Shown piece by piece: positions 32,148 through 42,208 of a DNA stretch of 64,000 nt. The translations under genes were made by a program, and so were the position numbers. The notes under the pieces were generated by a model. The model did not search any database and was not told the origin of the DNA. It saw nothing but the letters and a program-made list of their open reading frames with translations. The stretch comes from Peribacillus sp044761985 (GTDB lineage: Bacteria > Bacillota > Bacilli > Bacillales > DSM-1321), in NCBI RefSeq assembly GCF_044761985.1, contig NZ_JBIWDK010000005.1, positions 124,001-188,000 on the forward strand, written 5' to 3'. The stretch's first letter is position 1, and each line of letters begins with the position of its first letter.

Positions 32148-33029
32148 CTAATACCTCGGCTTTCTATCTCTTATTTCCTCTAAAAATTGCATATAATGTT
32201 CGTACCTGTATTGTGGGATTACCCCGGTTTCTACCGCTTCTTTCACAGCACACTTCGGTTCCTTGTCATGGAGGCAGGCCCTGAACTTGCAGTCCTCACC
32301 AAGCTTATGCATCTCAGGAAAACAATACGATAGACGTTCTGCTTCCATTTCCGTGAATTCAAGTGAACTGAATCCAGGCGTATCCGCGACGAGGCCAGTG
32401 CCCATGTGAATCAGTTCCACATGACGTGTGGTATGCTTTCCGCGTCCCAAATGAGATGAAATGTCGTCTGTCTTTAGGGCCAAGCTCGGGTTGATCGCAT
32501 TCAACAACGAGGATTTCCCCACTCCGGATTGACCGGCAAACACACTGGTTTTCCCTTCTATTAAAGGAATCAGCCGATTGACGCCTCCTGTGGTTATCGA
32601 AGAAGTTTCCAGCACTGTATAGCCTAACTTCTGATAGTCCTTGATATGCTGAGACAATTTCTCTTTTTTATCTTCCGTTACCAAGTCCATTTTGGTCACG
32701 ACAATAATGGGCTCGATCTCATTATCTTCAATGAGGACCAGGAATCGATCAAGGAGAGCTGGACTGAACTCGGGTTCGACTGCTGAAAAAACAAGAATGG
32801 CCTGATCGACATTCGCTATGGGTGGACGAACCAATTCATTCTTTCGTGGCTTGACCTCCGTTACCGTTCCGTCCGTCTTATTATCAGCCTGATATACAAC
32901 GTAATCGCCAACAAGGGGCGTTACCTTATTTTTACGAAAAACGCCTCGACCCCGGCATTGGAATACTTCTTCTCCATCTAAAACATAATAAAAGCCGCTT
33001 AAGGCTTTAATGATTTTTCCTTCGGGCAT
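32148..33029 (-). CDS. rsgA: Ribosome small subunit-dependent GTPase RsgA
   Basis: Encodes 293 residues. It is the circularly permuted GTPase that checks late 30S assembly. An N-terminal OB fold (about 1-65) precedes TKMD, then GQSGVGKSSLLN and DTPGF, and a C-terminal zinc knuckle of Cys/His residues (CKFRACLHDKEPKCAV). The frame extends to a GTG at 33035, but AGGAG places the start at the ATG at 33029 that gives MPEGKIIKAL, the usual N-terminus. It lies between prkC and rpe. Confidence 0.96.
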   Translation of the reverse strand: MPEGKIIKALSGFYYVLDGEEVFQCRGRGVFRKNKVTPLVGDYVVYQADNKTDGTVTEVKPRKNELVRPPIANVDQAILVFSAVEPEFSPALLDRFLVLIEDNEIEPIIVVTKMDLVTEDKKEKLSQHIKDYQKLGYTVLETSSITTGGVNRLIPLIEGKTSVFAGQSGVGKSSLLNAINPSLALKTDDISSHLGRGKHTTRHVELIHMGTGLVADTPGFSSLEFTEMEAERLSYCFPEMHKLGEDCKFRACLHDKEPKCAVKEAVETGVIPQYRYEHYMQFLEEIRDRKPRY

Positions 33030-33054
33030 AGCCACACTCCTAATTTGATTAAAT

Positions 33055-35073
33055 TCATTCCGGATAAGTGATGGTTTTCTCCTTAATCACCTGTCCGTCA
33101 CGCATGACTTTATATCCGGCTTTCTTATCTTTGGACACCAAGAATTTGATCTCTTTTTCTTCAGTTTCCAAGAGCGAAAAAGAATCATAGGGCTCTGTCA
33201 TGCTATTATTGATGTCTTCAATGAAGATTTGAACTTGCTGTGGTTTACCGGGCTCTACAGGGTCATATTCGATCGTGATTTCCTCTGTCACCGTCTTTGG
33301 TGGAATCTCTTCTTTCCCTTTTGAAAGGACCACGCTTACCGTACTTCCCTTGTCCACTTTAGTAGATGGTGCAGGTTCCTGCGAAATAACAAGTCCCTCG
33401 GCCACTGAGTCCGTATACACCTTTTTTTCGACGGCAATTTTTATTCCACTTTCATTGGAGTAATCATTCAAAGCCGTCTCATTGAAACCCGTTAGGTTCT
33501 TTAATGTTAATCGATCGGCACCCTTACTGACCATGAGTTCGAGCTCCGTTTCCGAAGCAATGACTTCAAAGCCTCCTGAAGGATCTTGATCAATGATCGT
33601 CCCCGGCTCGCTTTCATCAAATACCTCTGTCACTGCAACGTCCTTGAAGCCCATCTTATTGAGCATACTCTCGATATCATCATACTTTCTTCCTTCATAG
33701 CTAGACAATGTAATCGTTTCTTTACCAATGCTTTGATAGATATCTATTTTAGCGCCTTCTTTGACCAGCTTACCTTCTTTAGGGTTGGTCTTGATGACGA
33801 GACCTTTTTCGACCTCTTCATCATTAATCTCAATCGTTTCCCCCGTGACAAGTCCTAATTCCACCAAGGTAGAAATGGCATCATCCAGCTCTTCCCCTTT
33901 TAAGTCAGGGACGGTCACTTCTTTAGTGCCAAGCATGGATGGAAAAACGGTAATGGATAAAATGGCAACCACCGCTAAAACCAAAAAGATGGTAACTAAA
34001 ATCGCGGGCCATTTTATGCGCCGATTACTTTTTTGCTTCGATTTCGTTTTTTGTTTTTTCTGTTTCTTTTTAAGCTTAGTCGCTGTAGCTGGCTCATCAC
34101 TTTGTTCATCTTGTTCAACTACGCTCGCATTTTTTTCCGGTCCTCTTATGATTGTCTCATCTATGCTTGACAGCTGGTCATTCGTGATGATGGGGATGGC
34201 TTTTGTTGCATCATGATCTTCCGGAATGACAAAAGGCAATTCATTTAAGCGCTCTGGATCAAGCGAAGTTCGAATGTCATCTTCCATTGAATCGACGCTT
34301 TCATAACGATAATATGAATCTTTTGCCGTTGCTTTTAGAATAATATTTTCCACACTTTGCGGTATATCAGGATTCCAACGCTTTGGCGATGGGGTTTCCG
34401 ACTGGAGATGCTTTAACGCAATGGAAACTGCAGATTCACCTGAAAAAGGGAGCCTGCCAGTTAAAATCTCAAACATCACGATACCCAGAGAGTAGATATC
34501 CGATTTCTTATTGGCCATGCCGCCTCTTGCCTGTTCTGGAGACAAGTAATGAACAGAACCTAAAACTGCATTTGTCTGGGTTATATTCGTGGCACTTAGA
34601 GCAAGGGCAATTCCAAAATCAGTGATTTTAACGGTTCCTTCTTTATCAATCAGGATATTCTGAGGCTTGATGTCCCTATGGATGATTCCGTTATGGTGGG
34701 CATGGGAGATGGCAGCCGTAATTTGCTTCATGATATCTAAGGCTTTTTCAACCGGAATTGGATAGTATTTTTGTATGTATTGCTTTAAAGTAAACCCGTC
34801 CACATATTCCATGACGATATAGTAGATATCATTTTCTTCTCCGACATCATAGATACTGACAATATTCGGATGGGCTAGACTCGTTGCTGATTGCGCTTCC
34901 CGATTAAAGCGTTTAATGAATTCATCGTCATTATTAAAATCCATCCTCAGGATCTTCAAGGCAACATCACGGTCCAAAATCATATCTCTTGCAAGGTAAA
35001 CATTCGCCATACCGCCACCACCGACCATCTCGATCAGTTTATAACGGCCGTTGATCCTTCTACCAATCAACAT
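33055..35073 (-). CDS. prkC: Serine/threonine protein kinase PrkC with PASTA repeats
   Basis: Encodes 672 residues. The cytoplasmic Hanks-type kinase domain (about 8-270) has VGGGGMANVYLA, catalytic HRDIKPQNIL and DFGIA. A basic Lys-rich juxtamembrane region is followed by one membrane helix (about 350-372), three PASTA repeats (about 380-590) that sense muropeptides, and a C-terminal beta domain. In Bacillus it signals germination and cell-wall status. The preferred ATG 35073 follows the ribosome-binding site GCAGGTGA, whereas the longer frame starts at the overlapping GTG. It lies 5 bases after its cognate phosphatase gene prpC. Confidence 0.96.
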   Translation of the reverse strand: MLIGRRINGRYKLIEMVGGGGMANVYLARDMILDRDVALKILRMDFNNDDEFIKRFNREAQSATSLAHPNIVSIYDVGEENDIYYIVMEYVDGFTLKQYIQKYYPIPVEKALDIMKQITAAISHAHHNGIIHRDIKPQNILIDKEGTVKITDFGIALALSATNITQTNAVLGSVHYLSPEQARGGMANKKSDIYSLGIVMFEILTGRLPFSGESAVSIALKHLQSETPSPKRWNPDIPQSVENIILKATAKDSYYRYESVDSMEDDIRTSLDPERLNELPFVIPEDHDATKAIPIITNDQLSSIDETIIRGPEKNASVVEQDEQSDEPATATKLKKKQKKQKTKSKQKSNRRIKWPAILVTIFLVLAVVAILSITVFPSMLGTKEVTVPDLKGEELDDAISTLVELGLVTGETIEINDEEVEKGLVIKTNPKEGKLVKEGAKIDIYQSIGKETITLSSYEGRKYDDIESMLNKMGFKDVAVTEVFDESEPGTIIDQDPSGGFEVIASETELELMVSKGADRLTLKNLTGFNETALNDYSNESGIKIAVEKKVYTDSVAEGLVISQEPAPSTKVDKGSTVSVVLSKGKEEIPPKTVTEEITIEYDPVEPGKPQQVQIFIEDINNSMTEPYDSFSLLETEEKEIKFLVSKDKKAGYKVMRDGQVIKEKTITYPE

Positions 35074-35078
35074 TGAGT

Positions 35079-35828
35079 TCACCTGCTTTCGCTTTCATCA
35101 ATAAATTGAACAAGCACAAGGGTGATATTATCTTCTCCACCATAGTTATTGGCCATTTCTATTAACGACTGTGCCTTTTCTTCAAGTGAATGTCCATTGT
35201 TAACCATTTCTTCGAGTTCCACTTCACTTACTTTATTCGTTAAGCCATCAGAGCAAAGCAAAAGCATATCCTGCTCTTCGAAAATGACTGTCGTAATGTC
35301 CATTTCCACTTGCAGTTCAGTGCCCAATGCACGCAACAACACATTTTTCCTTGGATGATGCTCAGCGTCTTCCTTCGTGATCTGACCAGAACGGACCAGC
35401 TCATTAACAAGCGAATGGTCTTCCGTGACCTGCTTGAATCCGCTTTCGTTATACAAATAACACCGGCTGTCCCCGATGTTTGCGATGGTTGCAAATTTAT
35501 CTGTGCATATTGCCGCAACAATGGTTGTACCCATGCCCTTACATTCCAGGTTCGCTTCGGCATGTTCAAAAAGCAATTGATTGACAAGGAGGATCTGTGT
35601 TTTCAACCAATTTTCAGCATCATTTGCCGTCTCAATACCACTTGACTCTTCCCATCTTTCCTTCAAAAGGTCAATCGTCATCCCACTCGCTACATCCCCG
35701 GCACGGTGGCCGCCCATGCCATCTGCAACGATGGCAAGGCGTACGCCTTCCGGATTACTAAAAACTCCCCCATTATCTTCATTATGTTGGCGGACTTTCC
35801 CACGGTCAGTCTTGAATATTGCCCTCAT
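35079..35828 (-). CDS. prpC: PP2C-type protein phosphatase PrpC
   Basis: Encodes 249 residues of the metal-dependent PPM phosphatase that reverses PrkC phosphorylation. The conserved GDSRCYLY, ADGMGGHRAGD, EDHSLVNEL and GGEDNITLV motifs place the metal ligands. The frame is open 22 codons upstream into rlmN, but the ATG at 35828 with GAGGTGA is preferred and matches the family length. It starts 4 bases after the rlmN stop. Confidence 0.96.
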   Translation of the reverse strand: MRAIFKTDRGKVRQHNEDNGGVFSNPEGVRLAIVADGMGGHRAGDVASGMTIDLLKERWEESSGIETANDAENWLKTQILLVNQLLFEHAEANLECKGMGTTIVAAICTDKFATIANIGDSRCYLYNESGFKQVTEDHSLVNELVRSGQITKEDAEHHPRKNVLLRALGTELQVEMDITTVIFEEQDMLLLCSDGLTNKVSEVELEEMVNNGHSLEEKAQSLIEMANNYGGEDNITLVLVQFIDESESR

Positions 35829-35832
35829 AGGG

Positions 35833-36927
35833 TCACCTCGTCTCTTCTTTACGCTCCTTAGCCCGAAGCTGGCCACAGGCTGCGTCAATGTCACTGCCTT
35901 GTTCTCTTCGAATTGTTACATTAATGCCACGTTTTTTCAATGTTTTTTCAAACTCAAAAATCTTATCCCGAGGTGTACGTACATAGTTGCGTTCCGGTAC
36001 ATAGTTAACCGGAATTAAATTGACATGGCACTTGATGTCTTCTATTAAATCGGCCAGTTCTTCAGCGTGCTCTACTGAGTCATTTTCTCCACCGAATAGA
36101 CCATATTCAAAGCTGACACGGCGTCCCGTTTTTTCCGTGTAGTATTTGATGGCTTCAATCAAGTCAGGAAGCTTATAAGCCTTATTTATCGGCATCAATT
36201 TACTTCTCAACTCAGTGTTCGGCGCGTGAAGTGATACAGCAAAATTGATTTGCATGCTTTCTTCAGCAAATTTATAGATTTTAGGAATGATCCCACTAGT
36301 CGAAACGGTGATATGGCGAGCACCGATGTTCAACCCTTTTTCATGGTTGATATTTTTAAGGAAAGACATCATATTATCATAGTTATCGAATGGTTCGCCG
36401 ATTCCCATGATAACGACCGAGCTAACGCGTTCTTCAACTTCATCAAGTGCTTGTTGGACCTTGACGACCTGGGCAACGATTTCCCCTGATTCAAGATTAC
36501 GTTTTAAACCACCAAGCGTCGATGCACAGAATGTGCAACCGATTCTACAGCCTACCTGTGTCGTTACACAGATGGAATTCCCATATTCATGGCGCATTAA
36601 TACGGTTTCAATTGAGTACCCGTCATGCAATTCAAATAAGAACTTCATCGTTCCATCATTGGATGTTTGTTGGATCAATGTCTTTAACGTCGTGAAAGTG
36701 AATTGATCTTCCAATTTATCTCGCAATGTCTTAGATAGGTTAGACATATCCTCAAAACTTGAAACGCGTTTTTTATAAAGCCAGTCATAAACTTGGTCCG
36801 CACGGAAAGCTTTCTCACCGTTTTCAACCAACCATTCTTTAATTTGATGAAGCTCCAACGAATAAATCGATGGTTTTTCTGGTGTTGTGTCTTTTCTCAC
36901 TCTTGATGATTTCGTAATCTCTGCCAT
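35833..36927 (-). CDS. rlmN: 23S rRNA (adenine(2503)-C2)-methyltransferase RlmN
   Basis: Encodes 364 residues, a radical-SAM enzyme that methylates A2503 of 23S rRNA and tRNA. The iron-sulfur motif CRIGCTFC is visible, and the C-terminal Cys of AACGQL is the methyl-carrying one. It overlaps the rsmB stop by one base and uses an AAGGTG ribosome-binding site inside rsmB. Confidence 0.96.
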   Translation of the reverse strand: MAEITKSSRVRKDTTPEKPSIYSLELHQIKEWLVENGEKAFRADQVYDWLYKKRVSSFEDMSNLSKTLRDKLEDQFTFTTLKTLIQQTSNDGTMKFLFELHDGYSIETVLMRHEYGNSICVTTQVGCRIGCTFCASTLGGLKRNLESGEIVAQVVKVQQALDEVEERVSSVVIMGIGEPFDNYDNMMSFLKNINHEKGLNIGARHITVSTSGIIPKIYKFAEESMQINFAVSLHAPNTELRSKLMPINKAYKLPDLIEAIKYYTEKTGRRVSFEYGLFGGENDSVEHAEELADLIEDIKCHVNLIPVNYVPERNYVRTPRDKIFEFEKTLKKRGINVTIRREQGSDIDAACGQLRAKERKEETR

Positions 36928-38279
36928 TACAGCACCTTCTTTCTAAAACTCGCAATAAAGAAACCGTCACTGCTAAAATATTGCGGGAACACTTGCAAGG
37001 TATGACCTTCAACAAATGGTTGAACACTTTCGGGCATTCTTTCAGACAATGTTGTATCGCTTTCGAACTCCGGATGTTGTTCCAAGAACGTCGCTGCTAC
37101 TCTGTCATTTTCTTCTTTGTCCACTGTGCATGTACTATATACTAACTGTCCACCTTGTTTCAGGAGCGGAGCAGCTGCTTCCAATAATTGTTTCTGTATG
37201 TTTGAAAGTTTCATTATATCATTATTTGTTTTTGTATACTTCACATCAGGCTTACGACGCATGACGCCTAATCCGGAGCAAGGAGCATCTATCAGGATTC
37301 TGTCAAACCCTTCTTTATTGAAGTGTTCCTGAACGTGTCTGCTATCTAAGACCTGCGTCTTAATGTTGTTCCTTAACTTTAGTCGCTCTGCCTGTTCCTT
37401 GATGAGCTTAACTTTATGTTCATGAAGGTCAAGAGCATATACCTGCCCCGTCGTCAGACCTTCGGCAATATGCATTGACTTGCCTCCTGGCGCTGCGCAA
37501 CAGTCCAAAACTGCATCGTTATCATGTGCACCAAGCGCATGGGCGACCAGCATCGAACTTTCGTCCTGAATGGAAAGAAGACCTAATTTATAGCTTTCGG
37601 AATGTGCCAGGTTCCCTTTGTAACTGATAATGGATTCCGGCACGAATTCACTGGCTTCCACATCATATCCCTCTTCAGTCAAAATACTGATTAATTCACT
37701 GCGGGAAATCTGTTTCAAGTTAACTCGTCCCGTCTGTAATGGAGCCATTAAGTTAATTTCACACATTTCCTTTGTTTTCTCATACCCATATTGCTCAACC
37801 CAACGGTTTATCAACCATAATGGATGACTCACTTCAATTGATAGGCGTTCACGGTCGTCCTTGATATCATCAAATGATGCAACACCATTTCTTTGGATAT
37901 TGCGGAGCACCCCATTGACCATTGACTGCGTTCCTTTATGCCCGCGTTTTTTCGATATCTCGACAGCTTCGAAAATAATCGCATGATCTGGCACTTTATC
38001 TAAATAAACCATTTGGTATACGGAAAGCCTAAGAAGGTTAATGACCCAGCTTTGCGTTTTTTTAGGATTTTTTATATATGGCTGTAGATAGTAATCCAAT
38101 GTCATCTTCCGCTGGATCGTTCCGTAGCTGATTCCTGTTAACAATCCACTATCCACTGCAGACAATTGATGCTTTTTAATCAAATTATTAAGTAACAGGT
38201 TGCTATAAGATTGATTTTTCTCTACAGATTCCAAGATGTCGAGAGCAATATCGCGTACTCCCTTTTTAGTTTGTGTCAT
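36927..38279 (-). CDS. rsmB: 16S rRNA (cytosine(967)-C5)-methyltransferase RsmB
   Basis: Encodes 450 residues. An N-terminal NusB-like domain (about 1-130) precedes the SAM-dependent methyltransferase domain with CCAAPGGKSMH, the catalytic pair DAPCSGLG and STCTVDKEEN. It overlaps fmt by 14 bases. Usual position between fmt and rlmN. Confidence 0.96.
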   Translation of the reverse strand: MTQTKKGVRDIALDILESVEKNQSYSNLLLNNLIKKHQLSAVDSGLLTGISYGTIQRKMTLDYYLQPYIKNPKKTQSWVINLLRLSVYQMVYLDKVPDHAIIFEAVEISKKRGHKGTQSMVNGVLRNIQRNGVASFDDIKDDRERLSIEVSHPLWLINRWVEQYGYEKTKEMCEINLMAPLQTGRVNLKQISRSELISILTEEGYDVEASEFVPESIISYKGNLAHSESYKLGLLSIQDESSMLVAHALGAHDNDAVLDCCAAPGGKSMHIAEGLTTGQVYALDLHEHKVKLIKEQAERLKLRNNIKTQVLDSRHVQEHFNKEGFDRILIDAPCSGLGVMRRKPDVKYTKTNNDIMKLSNIQKQLLEAAAPLLKQGGQLVYSTCTVDKEENDRVAATFLEQHPEFESDTTLSERMPESVQPFVEGHTLQVFPQYFSSDGFFIASFRKKVL

Positions 38280-39225
38280 TAGTTTCTCCTAACTTTATAC
38301 CTGCTTTAATGAATGAACCCGCACCAATCAAGTAATTCTTCGCTGGCATTTTTTTCTTACCTGATGGTTGTAGTTCGGTGATGAGAATCGCCGTTTCATT
38401 TCCAGTCGCCACGACCATTCCTTCATCAAGCACCTCAATGATCGTTCCGGGGCTTGTTTGAGCGTTACCTTTAACTTTCTTTGTCTGCCAGATTTTCAGG
38501 ACAGACCCGTTTACGAGTGTATAGGCAACAGGCCAAGGATTCAAGCCGCGGACATGATTATAGATGGCCTCTCCCGTTTTCGACCAGTCGATTTTTTCCT
38601 CTGATCGTTTAATGTTGGGAGCAAAAGTTGCCTTTTCCTCGTCTTGCTTAATTGGGGATAGCTCAGCATTCAATAACTTCGGCAATGTGTCGGCAAGTAA
38701 ATCCGCACCGACCTTACTCAACTTATCATGCATCGTACCGACATTATCTAGTTCTTCGATGACCACTTCTGCCTGAGTTAAAATATCTCCGGCATCTAAT
38801 TTCTCAGCCATATACATGATGGTGATTCCCGTCTTTTCTTTACCTTGTAAGATGGAGTAGTGAATAGGCGCTCCGCCACGTAGTTCAGGTAGTAATGAGG
38901 CATGTACATTAATACAGCCAAATTTAGGAGCTTCCAATAACTCATTAGGAAGAATTTGTCCGAAAGCCGCCGTCACCACTAAGTCCGGTTTTAAACGGAT
39001 GATCTTTTCCAATTCTTCTTTTTCACGGATTTTCTCTGGCTGGTAAACGGGTATCCCTTGTTTGATTGCTTCAACTTTAACCGGTGGTGGAGTCAAGACT
39101 CTTTTCCTGCCAACCGGACGATCCGGCTGAGTGACGACAGCAATCACTTCATACCCCTCGTCAATGATTCGCTTAAGCACCGGTACTGAAAAGTCCGGCG
39201 TCCCCATAAAAATAATTTTTGTCAT
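38266..39225 (-). CDS. fmt: Methionyl-tRNA formyltransferase
   Basis: Encodes 319 residues. It formylates initiator Met-tRNA using 10-formyltetrahydrofolate. Visible are MGTPDFSVPVL, the catalytic-region INVHASLLPELRGGAPIH and a C-terminal OB-like domain. It overlaps def by 4 bases (ATGA) and rsmB by 14, and forms the def-fmt pair of formylation and deformylation. Confidence 0.97.
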   Translation of the reverse strand: MTKIIFMGTPDFSVPVLKRIIDEGYEVIAVVTQPDRPVGRKRVLTPPPVKVEAIKQGIPVYQPEKIREKEELEKIIRLKPDLVVTAAFGQILPNELLEAPKFGCINVHASLLPELRGGAPIHYSILQGKEKTGITIMYMAEKLDAGDILTQAEVVIEELDNVGTMHDKLSKVGADLLADTLPKLLNAELSPIKQDEEKATFAPNIKRSEEKIDWSKTGEAIYNHVRGLNPWPVAYTLVNGSVLKIWQTKKVKGNAQTSPGTIIEVLDEGMVVATGNETAILITELQPSGKKKMPAKNYLIGAGSFIKAGIKLGETNDTN

Positions 39226-39707
39226 TTTTCTTCAAACCTTTCTAACTCTTCCTCTGTAATATATCGGGACACTTTACTTGTAAATAGTACCCCTTGCAAA
39301 TGATCCATTTCATGCTGGATGGCCCTAGCCAGGAAACCTTCAGCTTCTATTTCGAAAAAATTCCCCTTCCTGTCCTGTGCACGCACTTTGACACGGTATG
39401 GACGGGACACTTCCCCATATAGGTCTGGAAAACTTAGACAGCCTTCAACGCCTGTCTGTTCTCCCTCGACTTCCAGCACTTCCGGATTGATCAATTCAAT
39501 GACACCTGATCCTTCCTCTATCTCTACGACGGCGACTTGTTTTTTCACGCCCACTTGTGGGGCTGCAAGACCCACTCCATCCGCTTCAACCATCGTTTCG
39601 TACATATTATTTAACAGCTTTGCCAATTTTTTATCAAAACTTGTTATTTTAGCGCATTTTTGTTGTAAAATTTTTTCAGGAAACATGACAATCGGTAAAA
39701 TAGTCAA
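39222..39707 (-). CDS. def: Peptide deformylase
   Basis: Encodes 161 residues from a TTG start (MTILPIVMFPEKIL), close to the 160 of B. subtilis. It removes the formyl group from nascent proteins. All three metal-site motifs are present: GVGLAAPQVG, EGCLSFP and HEMDHLQG. The long frame begins 11 codons earlier, but its beginning is not conserved and lacks a ribosome-binding site, whereas AGGAGGG lies about 10 bases before the TTG. It precedes fmt. Confidence 0.93.
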   Translation of the reverse strand: MTILPIVMFPEKILQQKCAKITSFDKKLAKLLNNMYETMVEADGVGLAAPQVGVKKQVAVVEIEEGSGVIELINPEVLEVEGEQTGVEGCLSFPDLYGEVSRPYRVKVRAQDRKGNFFEIEAEGFLARAIQHEMDHLQGVLFTSKVSRYITEEELERFEEK

Positions 39708-39790
39708 AGCGAAAAGTACCCTCCTAATATAAAAAAACAAAACTTACTATATAAAAACGCAAGCCTGAACAGCTCGCGATATCATAACAA

Positions 39791-42202
39791 CTACATCATA
39801 ATCTGCGGATTTAAATCAATGGAAATCTGCAGGTGATTTTGGGCCGTTTCCTTTTGATAATGCTCCAAAAGCGTTCGTAAATGGTGATAAAGCTCCGGCT
39901 CTCGTTTGTATTTTATCAGACATTGGTATCGATATCTATTGTTGATTCGACTAATTGGGGAGGCGACCGGCCCGAGGACGATAGAATCCTTATGCAGTCG
40001 CGAACTCAGGAAATTAGTAATCTTATCCGTCACACTCACGGTTTTCATCAAGTCCTCATGAGAAACCGTTACGAGGATTACATAATAATAAGGAGGATAA
40101 TGGGCTTGCCTCCGGATGTACATCTCCCTTTCATAAAATGCATCGTAATCCTGCATAGCGGAAAGCTCTATACTGTAATGCTCAGGCGTATAGGTTTGGA
40201 TCACCACTTCACCAGGAAGTGTATGTCGCCCTGCCCTTCCGCTGACTTGCGTCAATAGCTGGAATGTCTTTTCCGAAGAACGGAAATCAGGCAAATGCAG
40301 CATCGTATCGGCTGAAAGCACGCCAACCAACGTAATATTCGGGAAATCAAGGCCCTTGGCAATCATTTGGGTTCCAAGCAGTATATCCGCTTTCCCTTCA
40401 CCGAATGCATTCAGCAGCCGCTCATGTGATCCCTTCCTACTCGTCGTATCGACATCCATCCGAATTACTCTTGCATCAGGGAGGATCTTGGCAAGTTCTT
40501 CCTCCACCTTCTGTGTACCCGTTCCAAAGAATCGGATATGGTCACTCTCACACTCGGGACACACAGAAGGCATCCCTTCCTCAAACCCGCAATAATGGCA
40601 TTTCATTATATCATTAAAGCGATGGTAAGTGAGGGAAATATCACAATTTGGACAGTTGATCACCAATCCACAACTACGGCACATGACAAAGGAGGAATGC
40701 CCACGCTTATTTAACATCAGTACCGTCTGCTGTCCCTTTTCGAGCCGATCTTGCAACTTCGTGAATAGCAGTTCGGAAAACATTGAGCGGTTTCCCGATC
40801 TTAGTTCTTCCCTCATATCCACGATATCGACTGCAGGCATAGCATGTTTATTCATCCGCTGACTGAGGGTCAATAACTGATAGACATTTTTCTTGGCACG
40901 GGCAAAGGATTCTAGGGTAGGGGTGGCACTTCCGAGGATGACAGGGCATTGATAGGATTTCGCTCGTTCAATCGCAACATCCCTTGCATGATAACGCGGA
41001 TTTTCTTCTTGCTTGTAACTCGCCTCATGCTCTTCATCAATGATGACGATCCCAAGATTCTCAAATGGAGCAAAAACGGCCGACCGTGCCCCTACCACTA
41101 CTTTTACTTCTTTACGATGAATTTTCCTCCACTCATCATATTTTTCTCCAACGGATAAACCACTATGCATGACCGCAACCTGCTCGCCAAAGCGTTCTTT
41201 AAACCGTTTCACCGTTTGGGGAGTCAAAGAAATTTCCGGAACCAACATGATGGCTTCCTTCCCTTTCTCCATAACCGAAGCGATGGCCTGTAAATACACT
41301 TCTGTCTTCCCACTTCCCGTTACACCATATAAAAGGAAAACGTCATGTTCGTCCTGTTTAATCTTCTCCTGAATGGGCCCAAGCGCGGCAGCCTGCTCAT
41401 CTGTTAATGTGAAGGGATTGGATTTATTAAATACACGGTTTTCATAAGGGTCGCGGTATACTTCTTGTTCCAGTTCGACCAATGCCCCTTTTGCCACAAG
41501 GGACTTCACCGTCCCACTAGAAGCATTAACCAATTCAAGAAGCTCCTTAAGCGGTATCGGGTCTGGGTGTTCAATGAAATATTGGATGAGCTCCTGCTGT
41601 TTTCTTGCATTTCCGGATAGCGACGAACCCATTTCTTTCAATTCCATTGGAGATACTAACGGTTTTATAACCCGTACCGTCTTTTTATTGAGACGGTTTT
41701 TCACAAAATACACTAACTCTAAATTGCCTTTTTGCAACTCTTTTTGAAGAAGGGAAGCATGTTCCCCTTCTATCGCATCTTTCCATGATAGCGAATCATG
41801 CTTGCCAAAAAGAGCTTGTATCATCGTGGACAGCTGGGCCTTTTTACCGTCTACGATATTGATGACTTTTTCATATTTTGCTTTCATTGCTGCCGGTAGC
41901 ATCGCTTGCAGCGCCGAAATTTTGAAACACATGGCCTCTTTCGTCAACCAGTCACCAAGTTGCAGCAATTCATCATTTAAAACAGGCTCCAAATCCATCA
42001 GTTCTTTAATATGGCGGAGCTTAGCAAATTCACTTTTATCTTTTAGCCCCGTTACGAATCCCTGCACCATTCTGGGACCAAATGGAACAATGACTCGCAT
42101 GCCAGGTTTAATGACCTGGATCCATTTCTTAGGAATTCGATAATCGAATTCCCTATCCGTTTGTTTTGCAGGTACATCCACTATGACGGATGCAATATCC
42201 AT
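39791..42202 (-). CDS. priA: Primosomal protein N' (replication restart helicase PriA)
   Basis: Encodes 803 residues (B. subtilis 805). It reloads the replication machinery at stalled forks. An N-terminal DNA-binding region (about 1-200) precedes the helicase with GVTGSGKTEVY and IIDEEHEASYK, then a zinc-binding block of four Cys pairs (CRSCG, CPNC, CHYCG, CPEC), QVSGRAGRH, and the C-terminal domain. It lies 6 bases downstream of coaBC. Confidence 0.97.
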   Translation of the reverse strand: MDIASVIVDVPAKQTDREFDYRIPKKWIQVIKPGMRVIVPFGPRMVQGFVTGLKDKSEFAKLRHIKELMDLEPVLNDELLQLGDWLTKEAMCFKISALQAMLPAAMKAKYEKVINIVDGKKAQLSTMIQALFGKHDSLSWKDAIEGEHASLLQKELQKGNLELVYFVKNRLNKKTVRVIKPLVSPMELKEMGSSLSGNARKQQELIQYFIEHPDPIPLKELLELVNASSGTVKSLVAKGALVELEQEVYRDPYENRVFNKSNPFTLTDEQAAALGPIQEKIKQDEHDVFLLYGVTGSGKTEVYLQAIASVMEKGKEAIMLVPEISLTPQTVKRFKERFGEQVAVMHSGLSVGEKYDEWRKIHRKEVKVVVGARSAVFAPFENLGIVIIDEEHEASYKQEENPRYHARDVAIERAKSYQCPVILGSATPTLESFARAKKNVYQLLTLSQRMNKHAMPAVDIVDMREELRSGNRSMFSELLFTKLQDRLEKGQQTVLMLNKRGHSSFVMCRSCGLVINCPNCDISLTYHRFNDIMKCHYCGFEEGMPSVCPECESDHIRFFGTGTQKVEEELAKILPDARVIRMDVDTTSRKGSHERLLNAFGEGKADILLGTQMIAKGLDFPNITLVGVLSADTMLHLPDFRSSEKTFQLLTQVSGRAGRHTLPGEVVIQTYTPEHYSIELSAMQDYDAFYEREMYIRRQAHYPPYYYVILVTVSHEDLMKTVSVTDKITNFLSSRLHKDSIVLGPVASPISRINNRYRYQCLIKYKREPELYHHLRTLLEHYQKETAQNHLQISIDLNPQIMM

Positions 42203-42208
42203 TAGACA

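Noticed and set aside
35828..35894. Longer PrpC start at 35894
   Set aside because: It overlaps the end of rlmN and lacks a ribosome-binding site; GAGGTGA precedes the ATG at 35828.
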